NCBI GenBank assembly: GCA_965204685.1 | Contig: OZ242004.1 | Span: forward strand, 124,001-188,000 | Direction: 5' to 3' | DNA from: Bin87 sp965204685 | GTDB taxonomy: Bacteria > Chloroflexota > Dehalococcoidia > Lucifugimonadales > UBA3495 | Length of the DNA: 64,000 nt | In this document: positions 17,901 to 26,442 of the stretch, in pieces | Numbering within the stretch: position 1 is the stretch's first letter | Layout: the number at the start of each line of letters is the position of its first letter | The notes under the pieces: model-generated | Database searches by the model: none | Told to the model about the DNA's origin: nothing | Seen by the model: only the letters and a program-made list of their open reading frames with translations | Translations under genes and position numbers: made by a program

Positions 17901-20891
17901 GAGCTGTTCGCGGGTGCACACTTCGATGAGTCCATCGTTGTCGGCGTCGTAGTCGCCGTCGGCGGGCGTAGTGCAGCCGGAGTCGGCCACGGGCGTGGAT
18001 GTGGGCGACGTGGCGTCGTCGTTGTCGATGATGGCCAGGGTCAGCGGCGCAGCCGTCAGGGAAGACGCGCTGGCCGCGGCGTTGAGGATGATGGTCTCGT
18101 TGTCATCGTCAACCGAGTCATCGACGACGGTGATGGTTGTCGTGCCGCCGGTGGCGCCGGCCGCGATATTGACGGTGGCGGATGAGAGGGTGTAATCATC
18201 GCCCGCCGTGGCCGTGCCGCCGGTGGTCAACGCAACGCTCACACCGCCCGGGCCGGCCGGACTGGACAGCCCAACCAGCACGGTAACCGGGCTGCCGCCC
18301 TCGGCCGGCAGTCCGTCGGCAGCCAGCATGAGCGCGGAGCCGCAGGCGGCCACTGCGGTGAGTTCGCCCTGGAGGGTGTCGGTGATTGCCAACAGGGTGT
18401 AGTTGTTCGCCTTGAAGCCGCCCCGATCTTGGAGGTGGTAGGCCACGGCCACGTCGTGGGTCCCCGGCGTGGCCGCCGGGAAGGCTCCGCCCACCACCAG
18501 GCCGCCGGCCCGAAAGTCCGAAAGCTCCGAGGACAGCACGCCCGCGCCCGTGGCGGCGGACGTGTCAAAGGTCGCCGCCACGCTCCCATCGGCGGGACGG
18601 CTGACCACCGTCACCCCGCCGATGGCTGTGATGGGTCTGGGCGTGATGGTGTAGGACGCCACCGCCGGACGCGACGGCAACGTGTACTTGTCCGCGTAGG
18701 CCGCAGCGACCGCCAGCGTCCCCATGTTGATGGCGTAGCTCCCCGCATCATTCCCCGCCGCCCGGGACAGCGCTCCCGCAACCACGTCTGCCGCCGCGTC
18801 GCCGTCCACCAGCCCGCTCACCGTGTAGCTGAGATCGTCGGCGCCCCCGTACTCCCGACTGGGACTGCTGGGCGTGATCGTCAGCGTGCGCGTCTGCGCC
18901 GCCGGCTGCCCCGGCGTTCCCTTCACCGCGACCCACCGGCTCTCCAGCCAGTCGGTCCGGTGGCCCGCGCGGGTCCCGCCGCCCCGGGTGCGCCGCAGTT
19001 CCACCTCGTACTCCCTGCCGTTGGTCAGCCCCGTGATGACGTGGCTGTTCCCGAAAACCTGCTCCCCTTCCGCCGCCGTGGCCTCCGGCGCGTCCTCCCC
19101 GTAGCCGATCTTCCAGCCCGGCAGCCCCACCTGGTTCAGCCAGGCGGTCGTCCCCGCCTCCCGCCACCGCGCCCAGTACAGGTTCGGCGCGCGCGTATCC
19201 GTATGGGCCTCCCAGCTCAGGGTCAGTTGCCCGTCCCCCAGCGTCAGGTCCACCCCCCTGGGGTCCTCCACCGTCCCCTGCTCCACGATCACCCGGTAGG
19301 TCTTGGTGTCCTTCCCGTCCAGGGAGGTCACCTCGATGGTGATCAGACCGTAGCCCACGAAGGCCCGCCAGGGGCCGCTGGCCTCCCCGCTCACCAACTC
19401 CCCCTTGGCGCGCCGGACCTCACCCTGGGCCTCGGTACCCTTCACCACGATGGACTTGGCCCCGGGCGCCGCCGTCGTCACCACCGCCGTCAGGTAGAGC
19501 GTCCCATCCTCTTCCACACCTTCCTCCGGCCCCAGCATCGGCACCCGCACCCGGTAGTCGTACACCCCGGCCGTCAGCGCCGGACGCAGCTGGTAGGCCG
19601 GACCGGCGTAGGGCACCAGGTGATCCAGGTCCGGCTGCCGGCCGGTGGCACGGTGCACCGCCAGGCCCTGCAGCGTCGCGTCCCCCGACGCCGCCGCCGA
19701 CGCCCGCACCACCGTCACTGTGTAGCTCCGGCTGGTGTAGTCGTCCGGCGCCGTGGCCTTCACCCTGATTACGTTCTCCCCCTCCGACAGCGGGATGGCC
19801 CCGCTGGCCTGACCGCTGACCACCACCGCCCCATTCACCGTGATGGTCCCCTTGTCGTACCGGTTGGTGGCGGTCACCCGCACCTCCGCCACGCTGTAGG
19901 GCGCCCACCCCCGGTACTCGCCCTGGCTCCCGAAGAAGACCGGATGCAGCTTCACCTGGGACACCCTCAGGTCCGACAGCTTCGCCAACGGCGCGTGGGT
20001 CGCCGTCACCCCGTAGACCCGCCGGGTCTGACCGTCCTCGGCGGTGACCACCACCTCAACCCGCAGCGGCGTGTTGTCGTGCAGGAAGAACCGCTCGCTC
20101 TTGGACCCGCTCCCCACCGCCTTGCCGTCCACCGTGATGGTGGCCCCGGCGTGGCTGGCCGTGGGCCGCAGACTGGCCCAGCCGTAGCCCAGCGCCAACG
20201 TGGCCCCGTACTCCCCGGTCTGGGGCGCAAAGGCCGGCCGCAGCGCGATGCTGCCGCTCCGCAGCAGCTCCAGCCCGCTGAGGGTGGCGTCCGAGGACAC
20301 CGCCCGCTGCGGCTGCGGAGCCGGCTGCTGCGGCGCTGGCGTCGGCGTGGGCGTTGGAGTTGGCGTGGGTGTCGGCGTGGGCGTGGGTGTCGGCGTGGGT
20401 GTTGGCGTGTGAGTAGGGGTAGGAGTGGGCGTCTCCTCCTCCGGCTCTCCTCCCACGTAGCACGCCAGCTCCGCCTCCGTACCGGCCACCTCCCTGCCCT
20501 CGGCAGTCTCGTAAATGGTCTTGACCCGGAACCGGGTCTCCTTCCCCCTCTGGTAACTCCCCGGCCGGTACACCAGCGTGCTCCCCCGCAGCCGCGAGCT
20601 CTCCTCCTTCCCGTTCGGCAGCTTCAATGCGTAGTCGTAGGCGTACACCTCCCCGCCGGACCACTCCGGCGCGTCCCACAAGAAGGCCACCCGCTCCGTC
20701 TCCGCGATGCAGCGCAGGTTGGACACCGCCGGCGGCGCATCCTCCTGGGCCTGGACCAGCCCCGACGACCACAGCGCCAGCCCCGCCAGCCCTACGGCCA
20801 CCAGCCCCGCCAGCAGCAGCGTTGTTGTACCCACCGCGCGAGGGCGGCGGGTCAGAAGCGAAAGCCGGCGCGAGAGGAAGCTCCAGGTCAT
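14964..20891 (-). CDS. giant multidomain secreted surface protein (1975 aa), paralogue of the 2789-aa protein
   Basis: Start at ATG 20891 (MTWSFLSRRLSLLTRR) with a hydrophobic signal segment at about residues 20-48 ending near VQAQ. Order: N-terminal Ig/FnIII-like domain (NLRCIAETERVAFLWDAP) matching that of the 2789-aa protein; a Pro-Thr repeat at about 155-190; cadherin-like beta-sandwich units 203-400; FnIII-like 545-665; MBG 665-850; a Calx-beta domain at about 850-955 (DDYTLSSATVNIAAGAT); two GLUG blocks, each led by a DGLIEV motif (about 975-1310 and 1400-1750); one cadherin-like repeat; and a C-terminal YNALIAQMYEWRNDPQW module. Probably adhesive or structural at the cell surface. Same domain alphabet as its neighbour in a different order, so the pair arose by duplication and module shuffling. 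Confidence 0.85.
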   Translation of the reverse strand: MTWSFLSRRLSLLTRRPRAVGTTTLLLAGLVAVGLAGLALWSSGLVQAQEDAPPAVSNLRCIAETERVAFLWDAPEWSGGEVYAYDYALKLPNGKEESSRLRGSTLVYRPGSYQRGKETRFRVKTIYETAEGREVAGTEAELACYVGGEPEEETPTPTPTHTPTPTPTPTPTPTPTPTPTPTPTPAPQQPAPQPQRAVSSDATLSGLELLRSGSIALRPAFAPQTGEYGATLALGYGWASLRPTASHAGATITVDGKAVGSGSKSERFFLHDNTPLRVEVVVTAEDGQTRRVYGVTATHAPLAKLSDLRVSQVKLHPVFFGSQGEYRGWAPYSVAEVRVTATNRYDKGTITVNGAVVVSGQASGAIPLSEGENVIRVKATAPDDYTSRSYTVTVVRASAAASGDATLQGLAVHRATGRQPDLDHLVPYAGPAYQLRPALTAGVYDYRVRVPMLGPEEGVEEDGTLYLTAVVTTAAPGAKSIVVKGTEAQGEVRRAKGELVSGEASGPWRAFVGYGLITIEVTSLDGKDTKTYRVIVEQGTVEDPRGVDLTLGDGQLTLSWEAHTDTRAPNLYWARWREAGTTAWLNQVGLPGWKIGYGEDAPEATAAEGEQVFGNSHVITGLTNGREYEVELRRTRGGGTRAGHRTDWLESRWVAVKGTPGQPAAQTRTLTITPSSPSREYGGADDLSYTVSGLVDGDAAADVVAGALSRAAGNDAGSYAINMGTLAVAAAYADKYTLPSRPAVASYTITPRPITAIGGVTVVSRPADGSVAATFDTSAATGAGVLSSELSDFRAGGLVVGGAFPAATPGTHDVAVAYHLQDRGGFKANNYTLLAITDTLQGELTAVAACGSALMLAADGLPAEGGSPVTVLVGLSSPAGPGGVSVALTTGGTATAGDDYTLSSATVNIAAGATGGTTTITVVDDSVDDDNETIILNAAASASSLTAAPLTLAIIDNDDATSPTSTPVADSGCTTPADGDYDADNDGLIEVCTREQLNAIHWDLDGDGSPINRYGSAYGAAFPNADVFRGPKSGPPMGCPQTGCLGYELAADLDFDTNGNGRADAGDRHIGLGGPFSSKVTWGGFGGYYEYLRTTVEFTAVFEGNGHVIRNLYIGGNFAYNGLFGTTGASAIIRNVGVEGVLLEGNVHAGGLVGENAGTIINSYTTGAVSGTSGVGGLVGGSHDTSMIIGSYSTATVTGTRDDVGGLVGGNEGTIVASYATGNVTGAGDSNGNYVPSTYDGKGYATGGLVGLNYAGQKIIASYATGAVSAPNGEKVGGLVGYNQGSITASYATGAVSGLEDVSGLAYSDTTWVSGEAAGLSYWDTTASGVSVSSQGQPKTTAELQSPTGYAGIYADWNVDLDGDGSADDPWDFGESCQYPVLKYGGLNPDDQRAPCAVAGNTDYDTDDDGLIEVSNLAQLHAIRWDLDSDGVTNQKYGPRANSQTGLLSQEKGSSFAADYAAAFPDAAPGMGCPSSGCKGYELTADLDFDTNGSGKADAGDAYWNAGVGWWGIGAKSSYRTTGNTGTATVRVYFSGVLDGNGHTIRNLYINYHHPLYSKYQAATSGLILGVSTAGVIRNLNMESMYIAGFSDVGGLVARNHGTISHSYVSGVIKGSNQVGGLAGINYGSIRGSYATGAVSGTVNTGGLVGYNYGGSIVASYASASVAGGKDAGSLVGKNGGDITASYAVGETLATGGNAGGLVGRHESGVVTNSYWDTQTSGSSSSPAGVGKTTAELQSPTGYTGIYAGWNVDLDGDGNADDPWDFGTSCHYPVLKYGSLNPDDQRAACTPPQQQQAASNRAPTVASSIADLTGLEVGSTQDVSLSGVFSDADGDPLTITAMSSNDAVATVSVASDFSKLTVAGVSVGTATITVTAQDSDGNRVSDTFDAPVARKYNALIAQMYEWRNDPQWVSYKAHTDRWDRALLAFGETVSDASLTPMTAAEAQELADRGSAWVRWVPVAAALKEIEAARSG

Positions 20892-21157
20892 GCCGGGCCT
20901 CAGGCGGTTTTTAGCGCACGAAAGTCGGGGGGGGGGCTGAAAGGGGTATGGCCGCCTGTAGCAGGTGGCCCAGTTTCCTTACTCTGCTGCCGAAATCGAA
21001 CATGACGATAGCCTCTCCTTCCAACTGCGCCCCGCTTCCCCTTCCGGTCCAACCCGGAATCACAACCCCCGAAGGCGCCGTTGCTGCTTGCTGCGGCGGT
21101 TCGCGCCAGCCGCCGGCTGACGGTTCTGGCATGGATAGCCAAGCAGAAACTACACCA

Positions 21158-21232
21158 TAATCCGTATTTCAGTCCGTATTTTTAAGCCCTCTTTTGTATG
21201 GGTTAGTATGTATTTATGCTTGACTAGCTTTG
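21158..21232 (-). promoter_or_regulatory. conserved upstream element of the 1975-aa surface gene, copy 2
   Basis: On the minus strand CATAAATACATAC, CCATACAAAAGA and TTAAAAATACGGACTGAAAT align with the element upstream of the 2789-aa gene. On the + strand the TCCGTATTT half-site appears twice, 12 bp apart. TTGCAA and TACATA are 17 bp apart here and could serve as -35 and -10, but this is only one reading. Confidence 0.55.
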
Positions 21233-21278
21233 CAATCAGACCCGGACCACTCGTCAACGCCGTTGCATTCGTTGGCGG

Positions 21279-21410
21279 CTATTCCACGACAGTGCAGGTC
21301 AGCGTTTCCTCGGCGCCGTGCTTCTCGCTTCCGTCGGCCAGTTCATAGACCGCCTTGACGCTGACGCGGGCCTGGCGATGGTTGCGACGCCAAATACCGC
21401 GCTAATGGCG
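21279..21410 (-). pseudogene. remnant of a third surface-protein N-terminal domain
   Basis: The minus-strand frame RVSVKAVYELADGSEKHG, then ETLTCTVVE and stop at 21279-21281, matches the N-terminal domain of both giant proteins (SLSVKANYETAEGG...LTCYIGG and RFRVKTIYETAEGRE...LACYVGG). Only about 44 residues remain, with no start. It shows that at least one more relative existed here and was deleted. Confidence 0.55.
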
Positions 21411-21412
21411 GC

Positions 21413-21438
21413 GGGCGTCCAGCTGCGGTTGGACGCCC
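21413..21438 (-). repeat. conserved hairpin downstream of the fibronectin III protein gene
   Basis: GGGCGTCCA (21413-21421) pairs with TGGACGCCC (21430-21438) around an 8-nt loop. It lies 245 bp after the stop of the 884-aa gene and beside the 44-codon surface-protein remnant. Third member of the hairpin family at 5791 and 14908. Confidence 0.45.
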
Positions 21439-21682
21439 ACGCGAATAGGCCCTTACCTCCGGATCCCAACCCGTGCGTGGACCGCCGACGGCCCGCCCAG
21501 CATGCCCTACCTCGGTATCCGCACCCAGCGAGCGTCATCCTGCCCGAGGCTCTCCGCCGCGGGATACCGAGCATCGCACGTGGTACGGGCTGCAGCCATC
21601 GCCTCCGTAAGAGCTCCGGCCATCGCGGACTTATGGGACCCGGCGTAGGCGGTGAGGTTAGCCGGTGCGTCCGACATCCCGC

Positions 21683-24337
21683 TCACCCAGGCAGCGAGCG
21701 CCGCAGAGTGATCTGACCGCGTCTGCTCCAGGGCAGTCTCCCGCCCACACAGGGCGGCACGGGGTCATAGCGCGACGGAGCGCCTTCGACGATTGCCACG
21801 TACTGCGTGGCAGCGCCCACGGCTTCAGCCGGTGAGGGTTCGCCGGGCACAATGAGCCGCCACTCCAGCAGCGCCTCGTACTCCGCCGTCGTCGTAACGC
21901 GCGTCACTGTGGTGTAGGAGCTGTCGCCAGCCGCATTGCCCGCCGCCAGCGCCACCGTGTAGGTCCGGCCCGGAACCACCGGCACGCGCAGGTCCGCCGC
22001 GTCCGTGTGGGTCGCCGCCTCCGCATCACCCACCTTCAGCAGGTAGCGGGAAGCGTGCGGGTCGGGATTGGTAGCTTGAACCGCCAGATAGGCGGAACCG
22101 CCGTGATAGACGGGCATCAGCGTGAAGGACGGCGCGTCGGGGACCACCAACGCCGTTACGTCCTGGTAGACGTAGTCTCCGGTTCCAAGCTGGTTGCCCG
22201 CCGCCACACCGAAGCGGTAGGCGTTGCCCAGCACAACGGCGAACTCATGCTCCGCATCGGGCATCACGACCTTCACCGGAGAGGCGTCGCCCATGCTGAA
22301 CAGGTGGTACTGCGCCTGCTGCTGCGGGCTGCTCACCGCAACGCGGGCCACCGCCCCGTTCTGCCCACTCGAGACGACGACCGTGAACTCCGGCGCACCG
22401 ACTCGCGACACAATCGCAACCGTGGCCGTGCCGTGGCTGCCCAGACCGACGTCCGTGCGGGCCGCCACTCCGACGGAGTAGGTAGCGCCGGGCTGCGCCG
22501 TGAAACTCCAGCCCGACTCTGCCTGCGCGGTGGTCACCGTCGCGTCCGTCCAGGAGTCCGTCGCCGACGCCCGGTAGCGCACCGAGTAGTCCAGCACGTC
22601 CGAACCCGCCGGCTTCACCTTCACCAACACCGTGACCGCGCCATTGGCGTACACCGCCTTCGCCGTGAATTCCGGCGCGTCGGGCCTGGCCTTGATGGTA
22701 ACCACCAACGCCGCGCCGGCGCCCTTGCCGGCCGCGTTCAGGCCCGAAACCTCGATGGCGTAGCTGGCGCCCAGGTCAGCCGCAATGGCGTAGCCCGACT
22801 GCGCCACTCCGGGCGTGACGAACATCGCAGACCACTCGACGCCAGTGTCGGACACCTTCCGGTGGCGGACCAGGTACCCCTGCACCTGTTCGGCAGTTGG
22901 CGCAGCCGCCACCGCGACCAGGACGCTGGCCGAGTTGCCGGAGTACTGGGCCACCGCCATGACGCTGGGCAGGGACGGCAAGGACAGCGTGGTCAGCGTT
23001 TGGTCTGCGGAGAAATCCCCCTGGCCCACGCTGTTCACCGTAGCCATCGCCACCGTGTAGCCCGTGCCCAGGCTGGCCGGCACGCTGTGCCCGTCACCGG
23101 AGAACTCGCCCACCGCCACCGTGGTAGTTGTGCCGTTCACCCGCAACGCGTACGAAACCGCGCCCGTGACCGGTGTGGGGACCTTCACGGTCAAAGACGC
23201 GCCGCTCTCCGCATAGACCGGAGTCACCGTGAAGGCCGGCGGGTCGGGCAGCACCGACACCGTCACGTCCCGGTAGGAGTACTCACCGTCTCCAACGGCG
23301 TTGGTCGCCCGCAGGCCCACCCGGTAGGTGATGCCGTGGGACAGGCCGCTCACCGTAATGCCCGAGACGGCGTCAGACTTCGACACCGTGGTTTCGGTGA
23401 AGGCGTCGCTCGAATCCTTGACCCGGTGCGCCACCGTGTAGGACGTCACGCTTTCCGGCGCGTTGACCGGGGTAACCACCAGGGAGGGCGAACTTGTGCC
23501 GTAATTCAACGTCGCCGTGTAGTCCGGCGCGGCCGGCGGAGCCGGCGGCGACAGCGTCACCTCCTGCGACCAGCCCGTCGGCGTGCAGTCCTTGGCCTGC
23601 GCCGCCACGCGGAACCGGTGGGACACCGCCGCATCAAGCCCCGTCACCACGTGGTCATACGCCCGGTCTCCGTCCACCACTCGCTCCCTGACCACCGTCC
23701 ACCGGCTCTCCACCCAATCATCCGAACCCGACGGCCGTTTCTGGATCTTGAACCCGAAACCGTTGATGGCCCCGTCGCTGGCGTCCTTCCATCGTAGCCG
23801 CGCCCGGCTGTAATCGCCGTCAACGGCGGATACCGTCACCGGCGCCGGCGGCGCGGCCGTCCCCTCCGAGTACACGTAGGTACCCTCGCCCCACGGACCG
23901 TGGTTGCCGTCGGCGTCCACGCCGCGCACCCGCAGGGAATAGCCCTTGCCCACCTCGGGCTGCTTGCTGCGGTCCGTGGTCAACGCCCGGAGGCTTCCAG
24001 CGGGTTTCGGACTGCGGTGCACCCCGCCCCAGGGAATGTCGTCGCCCGACAGGGTAGCGTCGTGTCCCCAGGCGATCTGCTGCTGGTAACGGGCGGCGCC
24101 GACATTCTGGTAACTGACCAGCACGTAGACCACGTTGGCGCTGATGTTGCACGCGTGGTGGGGCTTGATCGTCACGGTGGGAGCTTCGTAGGCGGCGTGC
24201 TGGTGCGCCTCTTCGCCCTCCTCGGGGCCGTCGGCCCACGTTGGGCCCGCATGCCACCACCATGCTCCCGCCGCCAGGGTCAACGCCACCGCCAGCAGCA
24301 ACGGCAGGACCGTTCTTCTCGTCATCATGCTCATCAT
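21683..24337 (-). CDS. secreted multi-fibronectin type III protein (884 aa)
   Basis: The start MMSMMTRRTVLPLLLAV leads into a signal peptide ending near WADG. The mature chain is a string of about eight FnIII-like or similar beta-sandwich domains of about 85-95 residues, with recurrent openings such as PPAPVTVSAVDGDYSRARLRW split across WKDASDG, and PDAPEFTAKAVYANG, PDPPAFTVTPVYAES, PDAPSFTLMPVYHGG. It lacks GLUG, MBG and the MYEWRNDPQW module. No anchor is seen. It is likely secreted and adhesive or matrix-forming like its two neighbours, all on the same strand. A member of the dispersed 100-bp repeat lies about 90 bp upstream of its start. Confidence 0.8.
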   Translation of the reverse strand: MMSMMTRRTVLPLLLAVALTLAAGAWWWHAGPTWADGPEEGEEAHQHAAYEAPTVTIKPHHACNISANVVYVLVSYQNVGAARYQQQIAWGHDATLSGDDIPWGGVHRSPKPAGSLRALTTDRSKQPEVGKGYSLRVRGVDADGNHGPWGEGTYVYSEGTAAPPAPVTVSAVDGDYSRARLRWKDASDGAINGFGFKIQKRPSGSDDWVESRWTVVRERVVDGDRAYDHVVTGLDAAVSHRFRVAAQAKDCTPTGWSQEVTLSPPAPPAAPDYTATLNYGTSSPSLVVTPVNAPESVTSYTVAHRVKDSSDAFTETTVSKSDAVSGITVSGLSHGITYRVGLRATNAVGDGEYSYRDVTVSVLPDPPAFTVTPVYAESGASLTVKVPTPVTGAVSYALRVNGTTTTVAVGEFSGDGHSVPASLGTGYTVAMATVNSVGQGDFSADQTLTTLSLPSLPSVMAVAQYSGNSASVLVAVAAAPTAEQVQGYLVRHRKVSDTGVEWSAMFVTPGVAQSGYAIAADLGASYAIEVSGLNAAGKGAGAALVVTIKARPDAPEFTAKAVYANGAVTVLVKVKPAGSDVLDYSVRYRASATDSWTDATVTTAQAESGWSFTAQPGATYSVGVAARTDVGLGSHGTATVAIVSRVGAPEFTVVVSSGQNGAVARVAVSSPQQQAQYHLFSMGDASPVKVVMPDAEHEFAVVLGNAYRFGVAAGNQLGTGDYVYQDVTALVVPDAPSFTLMPVYHGGSAYLAVQATNPDPHASRYLLKVGDAEAATHTDAADLRVPVVPGRTYTVALAAGNAAGDSSYTTVTRVTTTAEYEALLEWRLIVPGEPSPAEAVGAATQYVAIVEGAPSRYDPVPPCVGGRLPWSRRGQITLRRSLPG

Positions 24338-24426
24338 CTCGGCATCCCCTCATCGGTAAATTTGGGAGGGCGTACCGCCCCTGCCGGCAGAAGCCGGCCT
24401 GGAAGCGGGCCACTCCCCCCATGGGT

Positions 24427-24530
24427 TGATGCCTTGATGTTAGCCAGAGGGCCGGCGTCTACCGGTCGTTTCAGCATCGCTCCCGGGGTGGACAGAGCGG
24501 TTTTTTGAACACAAATGCCGGCAAAATCGT
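24427..24530 (-). repeat. dispersed intergenic repeat, copy A
   Basis: About 104 bp, similar to 43979-44077 and 50438-50533: TGATGCCTTGATGTTAGC, a CCGGCGTCTACCGG hairpin, then CGCTC, a loop, GAGCG, and ATGCCGGCA. In all three places it lies just upstream of a minus-strand gene that begins ATGATG. It may be a leader RNA, a promoter cassette or a non-autonomous mobile repeat. Confidence 0.6.
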
Positions 24531-24738
24531 CTCGGACTCCAAAATCGCAACGGCGAATTCTGACCCGTCGTTGGATCCACGATTCCGACCGAACCGACGC
24601 CTGCCATGGACCCCATAGATGCCCATCCCGACAATCCAACGAGTCTCTGCGGAGTTCTATGCAACCTGTTGCCAATGCAACAAGGACACAGCCGACTCCG
24701 GCAACAGCCAAACCCACTTTTTCACAGGAGGTGAAACC

Positions 24739-25056
24739 ATGACCATGACGCTCGAAAGGATGTCCGCCGACAAATCCCACCTGCTGGCCTACCTGCACCA
24801 CACGCCAGGCTTCGAGCACCGCGTCCGCGAATTCATCGAACTGCCCATCAACGAAATACCGTCCCGCGTCCGCGAAACGGACGAGTCGACCTACCGGACC
24901 TGCATGGACCGTTTCCGGCAGCAAAGCACCGAACTGGAACCCAACGCGGAGACGCTCTCCGCCATGGCGGACGTGGCCAAGGGCAACCTGGTCAACACCG
25001 GGACCGTCAACGAACTCATGGCCGAACTGAATGAGGACGACGACATCGGCGACTAA
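24739..25056 (+). CDS. hypothetical protein, 105 aa
   Basis: ATG 24739 is chosen over the start at 24619 because AGGAGGTGAAACC stands directly before it. The product is acidic and helical: MTMTLERMSADKSHLLAYL, EFIELPINEIPSRVRET, AETLSAMADVAKGNLV, ending NEDDDIGD. No family is recognised. It is the first of a run of small same-strand genes to 27353 that looks like accessory or mobile-element cargo. Confidence 0.6.
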   Translation: MTMTLERMSADKSHLLAYLHHTPGFEHRVREFIELPINEIPSRVRETDESTYRTCMDRFRQQSTELEPNAETLSAMADVAKGNLVNTGTVNELMAELNEDDDIGD

Positions 25057-25135
25057 CCGGACCCCACATTGGCGAAGGCGAGCCGGCCTTCACGTCTCCG
25101 CCACACTGTCCACTGAAGCGAAAGCCCGTACAGCC

Positions 25136-25600
25136 GTGCACAAACCACCGCACCGTTACGCCGTCGCCCTGCGCCGCGGCGTCCACCTGCCCCAACAAGA
25201 TCGCCGGTCGTGCATCATGCCTCCGGAAAATGACGGCCACCCCTGGTGCGGCGTGAAGCATACCGCCGAACGCTACGCCGCCCGCCACTACGAAACCCTC
25301 AACGCCGAAATTCCCGACGGCAAACCCCGCTTCTCGCCCTCGCCCATCTACCGCACCGAGCGCGACTCCGCCGGAGAACTCCACCGTAAACGACCGACGT
25401 TGAACTTCAATCTTGGCGAAGCAAGCACCATCCCCAGGGAACGACAATGGTCGTCTCCTTTTTCATGCCAGCGCATAATCCATCAAAGCATCCAGCCCCA
25501 GCGCCGCTCCTGCTGCTCACGGTGGGACTGCCGACCATGGCGCGCAGCGACTCCGGCAGTGGGCATGACGATCACCGGCGGCAAACGCGACCGAAGCTGA
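25136..25600 (+). CDS. possible hypothetical protein, uncertain frame
   Basis: From GTG 25136 the frame reads MHKPPHRYAVALRRGVHLP, SCIMPPENDGHPWCG and YAARHYETLNAEIPDGKP, which is protein-like. After about 25440 the text becomes Ser/Arg/Cys-rich and looks like a shadow. A frameshift or earlier stop is possible. No ribosome site is evident. Confidence 0.25.
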   Translation: MHKPPHRYAVALRRGVHLPQQDRRSCIMPPENDGHPWCGVKHTAERYAARHYETLNAEIPDGKPRFSPSPIYRTERDSAGELHRKRPTLNFNLGEASTIPRERQWSSPFSCQRIIHQSIQPQRRSCCSRWDCRPWRAATPAVGMTITGGKRDRS

Positions 25601-25607
25601 GTACAGA

Positions 25608-26036
25608 TTGGACAACTACCGCCCCGCACACTGGCGCTACGTAGTTCGCAAGGGCGGAACCAGGGCCGTCACCGACGGGACCACGGAGACCGTCATCACG
25701 CTCAGCCACGCGGTCTGGGCGGCCGACACGCTGGTATCACTGTTCGTCGGCAGACCCGTGGCGGATCTGGCCCGTCAGCTCGAATCCGAAAACCGGAGCC
25801 AGGGCGAGAACATCGTTCGAGGGAAGCCGGTGATGTCGGCAGCCATACCGGAAGCGCTGGCCATCCCGCGGGCGCAGATCCAGGGAAGCATGAACAGCCC
25901 GGCGCGCAGCATCCAAACGCTGCGGCAGGGCCTCGAACTGTTCCACGCCTGGCAACAGGCCGGACTGACGCCCAGCGCCGTGTCGGCCCTCACCCGAAAA
26001 CCAACCAGCCCACCAGGAGCAAAGCAACCCCCATGA
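25608..26036 (+). CDS. hypothetical protein, 142 aa
   Basis: The TTG start at 25608 gives MDNYRPAHWRYVVRKGG. Protein-like text continues upstream as EAEYRL before an in-frame TGA, so the true N-terminus may be lost or frameshifted. The product contains AVWAADTLVSLFVGRPVAD and a helical C-terminal half (RSIQTLRQGLELFHAWQQ). The stop overlaps the next gene's ATG (ATGA at 26033-26036), indicating coupling. No domain recognised. Confidence 0.45.
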   Translation: MDNYRPAHWRYVVRKGGTRAVTDGTTETVITLSHAVWAADTLVSLFVGRPVADLARQLESENRSQGENIVRGKPVMSAAIPEALAIPRAQIQGSMNSPARSIQTLRQGLELFHAWQQAGLTPSAVSALTRKPTSPPGAKQPP

Positions 26037-26416
26037 CCACCCCACGGGAAATCGTGAACGAACTCGTCCTGCAAGCCGTGACAGGAACCGTGACGTGGGA
26101 GATCTCGTCACCCTTCTGGGTGTCGAGGCGCGACGGCGCGACCTTCTTCGTCAACCACGGCGACGGCAGCCTGACCTACGTGGCCGGCGAGGGCCGTCCC
26201 ATGAACAGGCTGGCCGACGCCGACAAGAACTGGCCGCTCTACGACCTGCTCATGGAGACCCACCCGCCGCAGACGCTGACCGATGAACAGGCGCGGGAGC
26301 ACGCCATGAGTCTCCTGATCGAGACAGCGACGCTGCCGGCGGCGCCGAGCACCGAAACCGTCACAGTGGAAGTAGTCGACGTCAGAACCAGCCCCGGCAT
26401 GACGTTTGAATCCTGA
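26033..26416 (+). CDS. hypothetical protein, 127 aa
   Basis: Overlaps the upstream stop by 4 bp. MTTPREIVNELVLQAVTG is followed by a beta-rich stretch with aromatic and acidic residues (WVSRRDGATFFVNHGDG, YVAGEGRPMNRL) and a helical tail. No family is recognised. It has the same codon style as its neighbours and is part of the 24.7-27.4 kb small-gene run. Confidence 0.55.
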   Translation: MTTPREIVNELVLQAVTGTVTWEISSPFWVSRRDGATFFVNHGDGSLTYVAGEGRPMNRLADADKNWPLYDLLMETHPPQTLTDEQAREHAMSLLIETATLPAAPSTETVTVEVVDVRTSPGMTFES

Positions 26417-26442
26417 ACCCGAACCGGAAGAACGCGAACACC

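Noticed and set aside
20317..20440. GT-rich simple repeat as a regulatory microsatellite
   Set aside because: It encodes the Pro-Thr linker of the 1975-aa protein in units of 6 bp, so length changes stay in frame; it is a protein spacer, not a switch.
24440..24924. Minus-strand frames that translate the dispersed repeat (RPVDAGP-type text)
   Set aside because: The three copies are alike at DNA level, with potential stems, and the frames end at different places, so a coding role is not supported.
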